From the NCBI GenBank assembly GCA_023055355.1, contig JALJCS010000022.1:13640501-13704500 (forward strand): a stretch of 64,000 nt of DNA. Direction: 5' to 3'. Under the pieces are notes generated by a model. The model searched no databases. It saw only the letters and a list, made by a program, of their open reading frames with translations, and was not told where the DNA came from. A program made the position numbers and the translations under genes. This DNA comes from Agelaius tricolor (Eukaryota; Chordata; Aves; Passeriformes; Icteridae). Numbering within the stretch: the first letter of the stretch is position 1; each line of letters starts with the position of its first letter. This document shows positions 12,651 through 24,484 of this stretch, piece after piece.

Positions 12651-13248
12651 TGTGAAAAACGCCAATCACTTGTCTTTAAAATTTTAAAAGTTTAATAGTA
12701 ATAAAATGGTTATAAAAATAGTAATACAGTTAGAGTAATAATAATTTGGACAATTTGGATTAGGACAATATGAGACAATAAGAACAAAGAGTTACAGGCA
12801 GTCCGGGCACCTTTTCTGGGCAGCACGAGCCCGTTACCAGAGGATTAACCCTTAAAAGCAACAGCCTGTTGCATATTCATACAGCTCATCCATGATGCAG
12901 AAATTCCATTCAAACACAGGATTCTGTCTGGGCAGTGCCAGCTGCTTCCTCTGAATCCTGACAGCGCCTTCGAGGTGGGCAGAAGTTCATTTCTCCTGAT
13001 AATGGAGCAATAAATTCCCTTTCTCTGAAAGATTCAGGTGTCCTGTGGCTGCTGTCTCACTGTGAGTCCTTTCTTTAAAAAATTATCCTACATAGCACAG
13101 TTTCTATTTTAACAATTTTTATAACCTAAAACTATATTGAACACACGACTTAAGATAATTAATACAGCATCACTTTCTAACACAACACATCTAACATTCA
13201 TTTGAATATTTGTGAAAAGCCAATCATAAAATACATGCGTTTTTCACA
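12651..13248. mobile_element. 598-bp solo LTR-like element with inverted ends
   Basis: Ends TGTGAAAAACG and CGTTTTTCACA are inverted repeats; flanks AGCAC/AGAAC are near-matching. The first 18 bases recur as a direct repeat near the right end (TGTGAAAAGCCAATCA at 13211). Orientation not settled. Confidence 0.7.
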
Positions 13249-14154
13249 AGAACCTCCCAGCTGTGCTGCCTCACCCAGGAGCTCCACAACCCCCTCTGCA
13301 TTCCCTGGAGCTTCCACAGGTCCCACAGATCTTCACCAGGCCTGGGAACCCAGAGGGATGAACCTGCTGGTTTTAATGCTCAGAAGGAAAAGCCCCACGT
13401 GCAGCCCTCCTGTGTCAGGGCTGGAGACAAACCCAAGAGGTTTCCTTCACTCAGCTGGGGGATAATGCAGGGTGAGGAGAGGAATCCCTGCGTTTGCCTG
13501 GAATAGATTTTGTCACCCTGCAAGGAGAGAAGGCGCCTCAACATTCCTGTAAAATCCTGCACTCAAAAATGGTGAAAATCCAGAGTTCTGAGGAGCCCCG
13601 AGGACAGCAGCAGCTGAGGAGAGAAACACCTGGGTTTATCTGATGTGAATTTTGGGAGCTGCAAGAGTCAGTCAGCACCACAAAAAGGGCTGAGCGTTGC
13701 AGCCCAGCCCTGGAATGAAATGTCAATGAAGGGATTTCCATTTCCACTGCTCCCCTCCAGTTCCCTGTTACCTGGTGCCTTTGTTCCTGCTCTGCTGAGC
13801 CTTCCCAGCTCATGCCCAGCTCCTGGGCTGGCCTTTGATGTGGGGCTCCAGCAGCCTCCTGCAGCTGCCAGGATCTTGAAAGGGAAATAAATTCTGCTGT
13901 GTGAAGGGCACTGGAGCTCCAGGCACGCTGGGATCTCCTGCACGCTGCAGAGGAGGATTTATCTGCAGATGAAAATCACCTCCCAGGGCTCCCGGTGGCT
14001 TTGTGTCCCCCTTTCCCTGCTCCCCGAGGGGATGGCTCCTCCTGGCACAGCTCTGACAGCCAGAACACCTCTTACAACGGATGTGAATGGGAATTCACAG
14101 CCAAGCATTCACCCCGGGGGACTCAGGGATTCTCCAAGGGTTCCACCAGCTTCC
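13249..14154. other. Unannotated intergenic sequence
   Basis: No gene or named element recognised. Confidence 0.45.
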
Positions 14155-14600
14155 AGAAGGAGCTGGGAGAAGAACCGGGAGCAGAATGGGGAACTGGGAG
14201 AAGAACCGGGAGCAGAACTGGGAGCTGGGAGCAAAATCAGAACCAGGAGCTGGGAGCAGAACTGGGAGCAGAACCTGGAGCTGGGAGCAGAACTGGGAGT
14301 TGGGAGCAGAACCAGGAGCAGAACCTGGAGCAGAACCAGAACCAGGAACAGAACTGGGAGCTGGGAGCAGCATCAGAACCAGGAGCAGAACCAGGAGCAG
14401 AACCTGGAGCTGGGAGCAGAACCAGGAGCAGAATGGGGAGCTGGGAGCAGAACCTGGAGGAGAACCAGGAACAGAATGGGGAGCTGGGAGCAGAATCAGA
14501 ACCAGGAGCAGAACCTGGAGCTGGGAGCAGAACCTGGAGCAGAACTGGGAGCCGGGAGCAGAATGAGGAGTTGGAGCAGAACCAGGAGCAGGAGCAGCCC
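14155..14600. repeat. Minisatellite, GGGAGCAGAACCAGGAGCA units
   Basis: Purine-rich units of GAGCTGGGAGCAGAACCAGG. Three plus-strand frames stay open (up to 269 codons) with Glu/Gly/Ala/Gln repeats; a repeat artefact rather than a gene. Confidence 0.88.
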
Positions 14601-16009
14601 AGTCCAGTCTGGATTCTGCTGTTCTGCCATCCCAAAGGCCTCTCCTGCTCCCTCCTCGCCAAGCTCAGGGGGCTGGGCAGAGCTGGGCCCATTCCCAGCC
14701 TGTGTCCCAGCCCCGTGGGTTCCTCAGTGGGACTGAAGCAGATCCCCTGCCCAGGCTCCCCTCCAATCCATTCAGTTATTAAGGCCCAGTTTAGCAGGGG
14801 TTGAGCTTTGCAGCCTGACAAAGCAGCAGCACAGGGCTTGTTTATGAGGAGAATAAACAGGGATTGAAAGTGCTCTCCTAACTCTGGGATCGAGCTCTCC
14901 TGAATAAAAGGGGAAAAGCAAATTATTGTTGTTTGCTCTGTAAGCAGCTTGAGTTCTTTTCTCTTCCAGGGAAACCAATTAGGCCTTTTAATCTACTTAA
15001 AGAGGGGAGGGGAGGAGTGTATGACCGCAAAAATCCACATTCCTGCCTGTCCTTCTGCTCCTGCAGGTCCCCTTGCCCAGGAGAACCTACACAGGGAATT
15101 TCAGGGGCTTGTTCTAAAGAAAATATTCCCAGATTCCAGAAAATATTCCCAGATTCCCCTGCAGTTGCCTTCTCCAAGCTCCATCCTCCTCCAGGACATG
15201 AGGCCACCCTGGTGAGGTTCTGTTCCATGCAATGTTCCATGGGGTGCAGCTGGTGGCGGGCAGGAGCAGGTTAATGCTCCCCTTAATGTGAGGGCTGTAA
15301 TTAGTGGCATCAGGAGCAGGTTAATGCTCACAGTTAATGGGTAATTAGTGTGTAATTAGCGGCATCAGGAGCAGGTCAATGCACAGCAGCCCCCTGGTGA
15401 CAGATGAAGAGGGTTGGTGGCTCCTGTCACCTGTTCCATTGTCCCTCTCCAGCTGCTGCTCCAAACCAGTCCCACTGCTCCCACTCCCAGCCTCTGCCGC
15501 CTCCGACGTTCTCCTTTCAGCTCCTGCTCGTGTTATTTATTCCATCTGATATTCTCAAATCAAGCAGTGGATCTTCAAAAGAAGCCCTTGATCAAAGTGC
15601 AGCTCCACCTGGGCCTGGTTCTGGCCGGGTTCAAGCCGTGACTCCCCTCCCTGATGGCAACGTGATCATGGAATATTTCACTCTCGGGCTCTGAAGGAAA
15701 TGCTGCTGATTGATAATTTTCCATTTCCATTCCCATTCCCTCTCATCTCCTTGGACTAAAGTGAAACAATCTTCTTTTTTTAGAGAGCCTGCTTTGATGT
15801 TGCTGGGAACGTTGGACTCAGCTAATTCAGAAAGATTTAATATTTATTTTTTAATATTTATTTTTATCCTTATTTTTGGATTTATTATCCCTGGCTGGGG
15901 GATAATAACCTGCACTGGCAGCTCTGGAATAGTGGGGATGGTGATTCCATGCCAGCAAGGGAACAAGTCTGGGACATTTTGGGAGGATGGGAGGAAGCGG
16001 GGAGAAAAA
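14601..16009. other. Unannotated intergenic sequence
   Basis: Apart from the short repeat at 15260-15385 and duplicated AAATATTCCCAGATTCC near 15120, nothing recognised. Confidence 0.45.
15260..15385. repeat. Short tandem repeat, GGCATCAGGAGCAGGTTAATG
   Basis: Three to four imperfect units with core AGGAGCAGGTTAATGC. Confidence 0.75.
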
Positions 16010-16310
16010 AAGCTCCAAAAGGTGATGGGGCAGCAGCACCACGTCCAGCACGGGGTGCTCATAACCAGAAACCTGGGGGAGTTTTGGGAAGAGTGGAAGC
16101 CACAGCCAGGAATGAGGAAAGCTCCAGGAAGGCTTTGAGGCAGCAGGAATTGCCCCATGGAAAGGGGGCTCAGGAGCTGCCCAGGGAGGGTTGGGGTGCC
16201 CATCCCTGCAGGTGGCACCCAGAGCTGGGGACAGGGTGGGGATGGGGCACAGGGTGGACTCCAGGGCTGGGAGGGCTTTTCCCAGCTCAGGGATTCCAGG
16301 ATTCTGTGAC
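16010..16310 (+). mobile_element. CR1 LINE tail
   Basis: Same subfamily as 4160-4800 in opposite orientation (AGCACGGGGTGCTCATAACC), ending AGGATTCTGTGAC. Confidence 0.75.
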
Positions 16311-17576
16311 TCTGGCTCCTGGCACCAGGGTCAGTGTTTGCAGTGCTTGGAGGAGAGCTGGGTGATCCTGCTCAGTGTGAACCTCTCCAAACCACCTTTT
16401 CTGGAGCAGTTTGGCTGTCAATGTTTAGGGCTGACAGCACATGAAATAAGAGCAGGTTTGGAGCCTGGAGAGATCACCAGATAGAACAACCACGTGAGAC
16501 AAAAGCAGACACCAAATGTTCTCCATGTGCTCCCTGATTACAGGGATTGCAATCATTGCAGATTCTGGAGGACAAACCCTCTCATGGCAGCACTTCAGGG
16601 AAGGCACAGGGCCCTGTGGGAGCCCAGAGCCCTGCAGGCACCTTTCCCTGGTGCCACATCCCAAACCCCACACCCCAAACCCCAAATCCCAAATCTCAAA
16701 CCACCCCCTGAGCTCAGAGACAGCCTCAGGCACAGGGGGAAGCTCACCTGGCACTGCTGGGCCATTTCACCTGCTGTCCTTCACAAGGGAGAACAAATGG
16801 CACCTGTTGGCTTTCTCATCCTGGGCCTTGTCTGACTGGGAAAACACTCAGAGACAAATCCCAGCCCGATTTTTCCTGCAGAGTGTCAGGAAAATCAATG
16901 CACAAACACCAGAGGTTTGTGTCCAAAAAGGGGACAGAGGAGTCCCTTTCTGGCTGTATTCCAATACAGGCAGAGGCCATGGGGCATCCCCCTGGGATCT
17001 CTCCAATTTTTGGAGGATGTAGCCTCCCTTTTTATCCCAATTTCCCAGCCACATTTCCCTTCTCTGTTTCCCCATTTCTGAGGTACTTGAGAGGTTCAGA
17101 CTTCCCAAAACACCTGATCCCAAAGATTCCCCTCTAATGTACAACCCTCCCTTTTCATTTTTAATTCTTATGGAATTTAGGGTTTTTTCTTCCCCATTGT
17201 TTCTTTCATCTTTCAATGTCTAATTTCATTTCTCAGCAAACCTAAAGTTCATTTGTCAAAAGCAAATCTCTTTTTCCATTCATCAATCAGTGGAACCCTT
17301 CCCATTGTTCCCTTCCTCTCTCAGTGTTGGTTTTATCTGCCAGCAGAGCCACAGCTGGTTTGGAAAGACAAACCTGCCATCCCTCTCAAGAGTGTGCCAG
17401 AAAATGGATGCAGCAGGCAGGCAGGACGTGGTGCTGGAGATTCTCCTGTGGCAGGCACTGGAGGGGAGGGCTCTGGAGAGGAATCCTGGAATGCTCCTGC
17501 CTGCCCTTCCCCTGTGCCCCAGCATGGATCAGAGCCTGTCTGCCCGTGCCACCTGGGAGAGGGCACGGCCACCACC
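16311..17576. other. Unannotated intergenic sequence
   Basis: A small CCCCAAACCCCAAATCCC run near 16670; AT-rich 17140-17300; no gene. Confidence 0.45.
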
Positions 17577-18296
17577 TGTCCTGGCTTAGGGCAAATTGGG
17601 GAGAAAACCTCCAAAGGGACCCCTCCAGAAAGCAAACCCACACAGCCCCTCTGCCCAACTGGGTCAGGAAGGATTCCTTGGAGAGAAGTGGAAAGAACCT
17701 GTTTATTTTCCAGGCACAGCACCCCCAGCACACAGAATGAACAATACCAGGTGACACCACTCTGTCACCGCTCTGAAATGATGACAAATTCAGAAAGTCT
17801 CTCTGGGGGTGGTCGCTCTGTTCTCAGTCCCTCCTGTGCTGGGGCAGCTGCTGCAGCCACAAGGGGCAAACTCTCGGTGTTCCCAGGTCCCAGTCCGGAG
17901 CAGGCTTGAGTAGGTCCAAAAAGGGGAAAGGAGAAACAGTCCAGGGAAAATTTGGGCTGCTCAGCTAAACTAACTAATGGGCAGGAGAAAGCAAGAGCAA
18001 AGCAGGAGCAAAGCAGGAGCAAGAGCAAAGCAAGAGCAAAGCAGGAGCAAGAGCAAAGGGAAAAGCCAAGCAAAAAGCAAAAGCAGCACCGTGCACTGCC
18101 CTATCTGTGTGTCCTGCCAGCCGTGGGGGAGCGGCTGAGAGCAAAACCAAACCAAAACATTGGCTCTGCAGAGCCAGTGTGGGAGGCACAGAACATGATA
18201 TCCAGCATGAACAGAGCACAGGAATGGGGAAACAGCATCAGAACATCACCCTGGGACAGCTCCTCACCATCCCAGGAGGGGCTGATAACACAACCC
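17577..18296 (-). mobile_element. Probable ERV LTR with internal AGCAAAGC repeat
   Basis: Begins TGTCCTGGCTTAGGGCAAAT and contains CCTGTTTATTTTCC (AATAAA on the minus strand) and AACAGCATCAGAACATCACC. A short minisatellite of AGCAAAGCAGGAGCAAG units fills 17985-18070. The right end is approximate. Confidence 0.65.
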
Positions 18297-19145
18297 TGGT
18301 ATGCTGGGAGAGGAGTTTCTGCTCCAAGGGTCAGGAGTTTTCCACTCAGAACAGCCTCTGATAACAAGGAGGAAATTGGAATAAGCCAATATATCTCGTG
18401 CTGCTACAGAGCCCTTCGCTGAGCTGCCTGCATTTCCATCTGCTCAATGTGATGGATTTATTTCCTGAGCTCTGGGGGCACTGAGAATTTGTATTGAGTT
18501 TTTATTTGGAGTCATTAACGCGGCCCAGTGACAGCCTAATGGAAATCAGTGTAAGCAGAACAGGACCATGGATCCACCCAAGGGCTGGGAAGGACCTCAG
18601 AGCCCTGGGCTGGTGGCAAGGAGGAACAGATTGGTTCCAGCTCCGAGGAACAAACCCTTCCCTGGCCCTGAGGTCCTGGCCTGAGCCTGCCCAGCTCCCA
18701 CAGTGGAGATAAAACAGATAAAACAGCCATGAGAGGAAAATGCAGACACCAATGTGGGGATTTACACTCAGCTCAAACCTTAGCTCAGCTCAGCATTTAC
18801 CCTGAGCTCAAACTCAGCCTGGGCAGGCACAAAAGGGGCCCTGGAAGCAGGAGGGATGGAAAAGGAAAGTGCAGCATTTATCCCTTCTGCCTGCTGCATG
18901 GAGGAGCCCAGAAAATTTACAAACAGTGCAGATTAATCCTGGAAAATTTGAAGTTCAAATCAGTACTCCTGTTCTTTTGGTGAGGCTCAGTGTTTCCCAG
19001 AAAGAGCTGAGATCCTGGCCAGGGTGTGCTGGATCAGCTCTGACCATCCACCACCCTCCTCCACTGCAGCACACACAGCTCCTGTTTGAGCTCACATCAC
19101 AGGGGAAAGGCAGAGATCACAAACCCTGCTCAGAAATCTGAGCAC
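18297..19145. other. Unannotated intergenic sequence
   Basis: No gene or element recognised. Confidence 0.45.
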
Positions 19146-19512
19146 TCGTGGTGGTGCTCACAGGGGTCTGAGGGAAGGGACCAGGGTCTGACTCCATGTT
19201 TCACAAGGCTGATTTATTATTTTATGATATATATTACACTAAAACTATACTAAAAGAATAGAAGAAAGGATTTCATCAGAAGGCTGGCTAAGAATAGAGA
19301 AAGAAAGAATGATCACAAAGGCTGTGTCTGGGACAGAGTCCGAGCCAGCTGGGCTGTGATTGGCCATGAATTAGAAACAACCCCATGAGCCCAATCCCAG
19401 ATGCACCTGTTGCATCCCACAGCAGCAGATAAGCATTGGGGACATTTTGTTCCTGAGGCCTCAGGAGGAACAATCCTCAGGAAAGGATTTTCCATAAAAT
19501 GTGTGTGTGACA
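19146..19512 (-). mobile_element. Solo LTR, family L1 (copy 2)
   Basis: Minus-oriented member of the six-copy family. AGCAC occurs immediately on both sides (19141-19145 and 19513-19517), a possible 5-bp target-site duplication, though the LTR 3' terminus is mutated from CA. Confidence 0.78.
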
Positions 19513-19517
19513 AGCAC

Positions 19518-21904
19518 TGACACAGGCAGCAGCTCTGAAATGTGGAATTCTGCTCCAGGCTGAGCTGGGAGTCACTCCAGGGCTCTCCAGCCTCCTCAGT
19601 CCCTGGGGAGGAGCATGGGGGGCACTGCTGGATCCAGCCCTGGGCTGGAGGGAGCAGCACAGCTGGAATTTGGTTACAGAGGGAAGGGAAAGCAGAGCAC
19701 AGTCGAGATGTACTGCAACTTTAATTCCAGGTTTGAAGAAATAAATTTGAGCTAATTTGCTAAACACCATTTAATGGCTTGGGAAATTAGTTTTCCTGAA
19801 TTAAGACATTATTGAATCCTGGTGTTTATGAGTTTGGGAACCCGGCAGAGCACAGAGCTCAGTGCCTGAGCTTTCTGCTCCCCCTGTACTGTGAATTACA
19901 CAGTGCTGGGACAGCTCCACCCTGGGCACCAGAACTGCCCCGAGAGTGGGCTGGGGGCTGTGGGGTGGGACTGGAGCTGCCCCCAGTGAGGGCAGGGCTC
20001 AGGCACCAGCCAGGGCGGGATGCTGGGGGCTCCTCTTTGGAGGCAAAACCACCAGGCTGCTCCTGATGGAGGCAGGAGCCCAGCCTGGGTCAGGCTGCAG
20101 GGACCCCAGGGGGACACTGCTCCAGCAGGGCCACCCCAGGGCACAGCAGCGTGTCCCTGTGTCCCTGGAATGTCCTGGGAGGAGACCCCAGCCCTCTCTA
20201 AGGGCTGGCACTGCCTCCTGTGCCCGGGGAGCTCCAGGGACCCTGGAATGTCCCTGGGAGGAGACCCCAGCCCTGCCTGGGCTCTGCTCAGGGCTGGCAC
20301 TGCCAAGGGCAGCAGTTCTGCCTCCTGGATAGGGGAATTGCTGGGATCAGTCCCTGCCCCTGCACCTCCCAATCAAAACTGTCCAAAATAACAGAGGTGG
20401 CAGCCAGGGATATCCTGGGCACATCCAGGGATGTCCTGGACACAGCCAGGGATGTCCTGGCACAGCCAGGGCTCTCCTGGCACAGCCAGGGCTCTCCTGG
20501 CACAGCTGCTCCCAGCAGGGTGAAAATCCCAGATTCCCAGGGAGAAGGAGCAGATGGGAGCCAGAGGCAGAGCTGGGGGTGGCACAGCAGCCCCAGAGCC
20601 ATGGGGATTGCAGGGCAGCAGGAGCAGTGCTGGATCCCTCTGCCCTGACCCTGAGAGATCCCAGGAGATTCCCCAGGATTTCAGCAGAAGCTCCAGGGCT
20701 TTTCAGCCCAGCCCTCTCACAGAGCCAGGGCAAGGCAGGAACAGCCAGGATTTGCTGTGGCTGAAATTTGTGCCTTGTGCTGTCTGAATTCCCCGGTGAG
20801 GGACGGGCTGGACTCCCTGGAGCAGGCAGAGGCCAGGAGAAGCAGAGGCAGAGCATCCAGAGGGCACAGAGCAGCCAGGCCAGCTGGGAGGGTGGAGCTG
20901 CAGGAGCCCAGCCTGCCAAGGACACACGGGCACAGATCCTGGGAGATTCCTGTAGGGAGGACCTGGAACCATTCCCAGGCTCCCTGTGTGGCACTGCTGG
21001 GTGCAGGCACCAAGGGCTGCATCCGAGCTGGTGCACAGCCTTTGTCCCAGCCTAAATCTGGGTTTTTAAATCAGAGTGGCCTCACTTGGAGAATGCACTG
21101 AGAGCTCCCCACTGCCTCAGCAGAGCTGGGCAGGCAGAAGGTTGCCATGATCAGTCAGGAGATGAAAAATCAGAAAACGGGCTAGCTCTATCCAAGAGGA
21201 AATAAATCAGAGGGGATCCTGTAGGGACTGATGGAATTACAAAGAGAAGAGCAAGAGGCATCAAACCTGGTACTTGATATCTCTTGCTGGGTACAAAACA
21301 CCAATTTCCAACCCAGAACTAATTTTCCTTCTGACTTACTTTGTTTCTCTGAGGACACAGCCTTCCATGGAGTGAAGCAGCATCCTGCAGGGAGATACCC
21401 CTGGGAAAGGAGCTGGCAGCTCCTGCTGGGAGCCACAGGGATGGAGCTCCTGCTGCAGCCTCTCCCTCCCGGGGCTGCCCTCTGGGCATGGGCATGCACA
21501 AGGTGGAGCAAATAAATGCCACGAAAGCAGCCCCTGCTGCAGCTCTGGGGAGGTCCCAGCCTGCTGGGCTGGGCTGAGCACACACCCACGGATTGCGAGG
21601 CACGCTCTAATTCCATGATTGACTCATTGGCTTTGGAAGGAGTAATCCCAGCTAAGAGGCTTTTCCTCAGCACAGCTGAGTGGCTGATCAGAGGAGATCA
21701 TCACAGTAATGCACACGTCAGGACACTGGAGCTTTGCCAGGAAGGTTTGGCTGGGCTGCTGTAACCCAGCAGGTTCAGGAGCTCCACGTTCAGGGCAGTC
21801 CCAGCAGCATCACAGGGTGGCAAGGGTAACCAAGAGTTGATGCTTTGAGCAGATTTTACCTGAGAGGTGTCAGCAGCACCTGCCACACCTTCCCCACCAC
21901 CAAG
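19518..21904. other. Unannotated intergenic sequence
   Basis: GC-rich, with a duplicated block GGAGGAGACCCCAGCCCT (20165 and 20255) and the 21-bp array at 20401. Frames here show no domains. Confidence 0.45.
20401..20512. repeat. 21-bp tandem repeat
   Basis: About five units of CCTGGCACAGCCAGGGCTCT and the variant GGGATGTCCTGGACACAGCC. Confidence 0.85.
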
Positions 21905-22005
21905 GGGCCAGGAAAGTGCAGCTCATTCCTGGGACACCCCCAGGGATGGGCACTCCAAACCTCCCTGGGCAGCCCCTGCCAAGGCCTGAGCACCCTGGTT
22001 TAAAG
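21905..22005 (-). mobile_element. CR1 LINE fragment
   Basis: CCCAGGGATGGGCACTCCAA and CTCCCTGGGCAGCCCCTGCC. The A/C tract follows directly. Confidence 0.6.
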
Positions 22006-22290
22006 AAAAAATAAACAACAACAACAACAAAAAAAAAAACATTAAAAAACCACAAAAAAACCAAACAAAAAACCAACAAAAAACACAAAAAACCCCAAAA
22101 CCAAAAAACAAACAGACAAACAAAACCAAAAACAACAACAAAAAAAAACAAGCAACAAAAAATAAAATAAAATTTAAAAACCGAAAAACCCAAAAACCAC
22201 AAAAAAAGAATGAAACAAAACTAACTAAAAAAACCAAACAAAAAAAACAAAAACAAACAAACAAAAAACCCCCCCCCAAAACAAAAAAGC
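22005..22290 (+). repeat. 285-bp A/C-only tract
   Basis: Almost pure A and C on the plus strand, made of AAAAACAAAC- and CAACAACAA-like words with few G or T. It follows a minus-oriented CR1 tail and precedes the young 449-bp element at 22310. Confidence 0.92.
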
Positions 22291-22309
22291 CCCCAAAAAA
22301 TGGATGCTT

Positions 22310-22758
22310 TGTGCAGGCTGCCCTAGACAGAGGCTGGGCAGAGCTCCAGAATAAAGCAGGGATTCATTCAAAGGATCTCCTCCATGGATCCACCTTGGGC
22401 AGCACCAGAGCCCAGCCAGGGCTGCACCCAAGATGAACCAAAATGGCCCCAAAATGCACGGCCGGGCACGGGCTCTGTCCCTGGGATCAGTTCTGCTCCA
22501 TTTGCACCTTGCAGTTCATTGTCCCATTCCAGCTTTAGCCCCTGCAGTCCCACCCTGCTTGTTTTTCTCTCTCCAGCCCACGGGGTTTGTGCTCTGGGGC
22601 TGAGATTTGGATCATTTCTCCTTGGTGCCCAGCTGGAGCAGGAATTGTTTTGTGTCCCTGCTCTGTGCACAGAGCTCAGCATCCCCTGATGTGAGCCCAG
22701 ACCCACACACTAAAGCAGCACAGAATGGGAAAATAGAAAAGCCAAACCTGGGGCATCA
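22310..22758 (+). mobile_element. Young 449-bp LTR-like element, copy A
   Basis: Starts TGTGCAGGCTGCC, contains AATAAAGCAGGG and ends GGGGCATCA. Almost identical to copies B and C over at least 300 bp. The TG...CA ends and AATAAA suggest a solo LTR; a roughly 101-codon frame is shared by the copies but is not a known protein. Confidence 0.75.
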
Positions 22759-23879
22759 GCTCTTGCCTTGGGAAATCCCTGCTAAGTTCAGGAAGGGGAA
22801 CATCCCCAGGACACCTGGCAGGATCCTGCACACTCCTTTATCCACTTCTTGGAAAATGATTCCCTCTCAGCCAAAAGAATGTGAAATCCAGAGCAGTGCC
22901 CATGCCCCAGACTGCCAGTGCAGGGATCAGAATGAGCCAGCCATCATTAAATTACATTCTGCTGTTTATTCCATTCTGCTTATGATATCATTTTTCTCCC
23001 CACTGCAGCTATGCAATGAACGATTCCATTGTGCAGCCCCACTCTGGGCCTGCCTGGCAGGATGGGATATTTATGTTAATCAGCCCCGTGCCTGCCTGCC
23101 ATCCCCAGCCCTGCTCATTTGTCTCCTGGTGCCACTCCTGATTACCCACTCTGGGGACAGATTGCTGCAATCAGGGGGCAGGAGCAGCTCCCTGCACAGG
23201 GGGCTTGGATCAATCTCCTGATCACAGCCACCATCCATTTCCTGAATAAATGCCTGTAACTCTGCACTGTGGGCATTCATTAACTAATTAATGCTACTGA
23301 TTGCAAGGAGAGGCAGGTAGAGCTGTGAATCAACGTGCAGGAGCAGCATGGAAAGAGTGAATGAAGAGCAGAACTGGGGCTACTGGAGACACAAACGAGG
23401 GTGAGGGGCTTTGATGGCTCCTGACTCAGCACCTGTGAAAATAAACCCTGCCCAGGCCCAGAGCTCCCCCGGACCCTGCTCAGAACTGCAGCGCTCTCCT
23501 GCTGCTCTGCTCAAGCTGCTGGCCTGCAGAATCAACTTTGCTCCTCATTCCTTCATGGTTTACACCCACCTTGAGCACATTGTCCCCCAGGAGCCTCAGC
23601 CCAGAGCCAGGCTGGGTTTGGGGTCCCACAGCCCAACCCAAGCCCACCCTGCTGCTCCAGGGCTGCCCCTCCCTGGGCCCTCCCAGCACAGCTCCAGGGA
23701 TGGGAGGCTGGAATGCAGGGCTGGGGAATTCCAGGCATTGCAGCACAATTCCAGGGATGTGAGGCTGGAATGCAGGGCTGGGGATTCCAGTCAGTGCCCA
23801 GGTACCAGCCAGGCCCAGCACCTGGAGCTGCTCTCTCATCTGGGGTTTGGTCACAGCACACCTCTGTGGCCCACAGGAC
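22759..23879. other. Unannotated intergenic sequence
   Basis: A 58-bp duplicate around GAGGCTGGAATGCAGGGCTG (23700-23790); otherwise nothing recognised. Confidence 0.45.
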
Positions 23880-23990
23880 AGCCCCAGGAACACAGAATTA
23901 TTCAGCTTGGAAAGGACCTGAAGGTGGCTGAGTGCAGCTGCTGGCAGCACTGCCCAGGCCACACTGACCAATGTCCCCAGGTGCCACCAC
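23880..23990 (-). mobile_element. CR1 LINE fragment
   Basis: CACAGAATTATTCAGCTTGG then GGAAAGGACCT, the inverted CR1 3' end. Confidence 0.6.
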
Positions 23991-24034
23991 AGCAGGGCTG
24001 TTCAACCCCCAGGGATGGCTCTGCCCAGCTCCCT

Positions 24035-24484
24035 TGGTGCCTCAGGTTTGGCTTTTCCATTTTCCCATTCTGGGCTGCTTTAGTGTGTGGGTCTGGGCTT
24101 CACATCAGGGGATGCTGAGCTCTGTGCACAGAGCAGGGAGACAAAACAATTCCTGCTCCAGCTGGGCACCAAGGAGAAATGATCCAAATCTCAGCCCCAG
24201 AGCACAAACCCCGTGGGCTGGAGAGAGAAAAACAAGCAGGGTGGGACTGCAGGGGCTAAAGCTGGAATGGGACAATGAACTGCAAGATGCAAATGGAGCA
24301 GAACTGATCCCAGGGACAGAGCCCGTGCCCGGCCGTGCATTTTGGGGCCATTTTGGTTCATCTTGGGTGCAGCCCTGGCTGGGCTCTGGTGCTGCCCAAG
24401 GTGGATCCATGGAGGAGATGCTTTGAATGAATCCCTGCTTTATTCTGGAGCTCTGCCCAGCCTCTGTCTAGGGCAGCCTGCACA
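24035..24484 (-). mobile_element. Young LTR-like element, copy B
   Basis: Inverted relative to copy A, same ends (TGGTGCC...CCTGCACA on the plus strand). Confidence 0.75.

Noticed and set aside
14087..14804. Glu/Gly/Ala-rich frames at 14.0-14.8 kb as a collagen- or elastin-like protein
   Set aside because: Three frames stay open through a GGAGCAGAACCAGG minisatellite; no Gly-X-Y periodicity and no flanking exons.
17577..18296. Coding exons in the 17.2-18.4 kb frames
   Set aside because: The sequence matches the layout of a songbird LTR and its internal AGCAAAGC repeats; no retroviral or cellular domain is present.
22384..22689. 101-codon frame shared by three elements as a conserved gene
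   Set aside because: The elements are nearly identical copies, so sharing a frame is expected; no known domain and no sign of selection can be judged.
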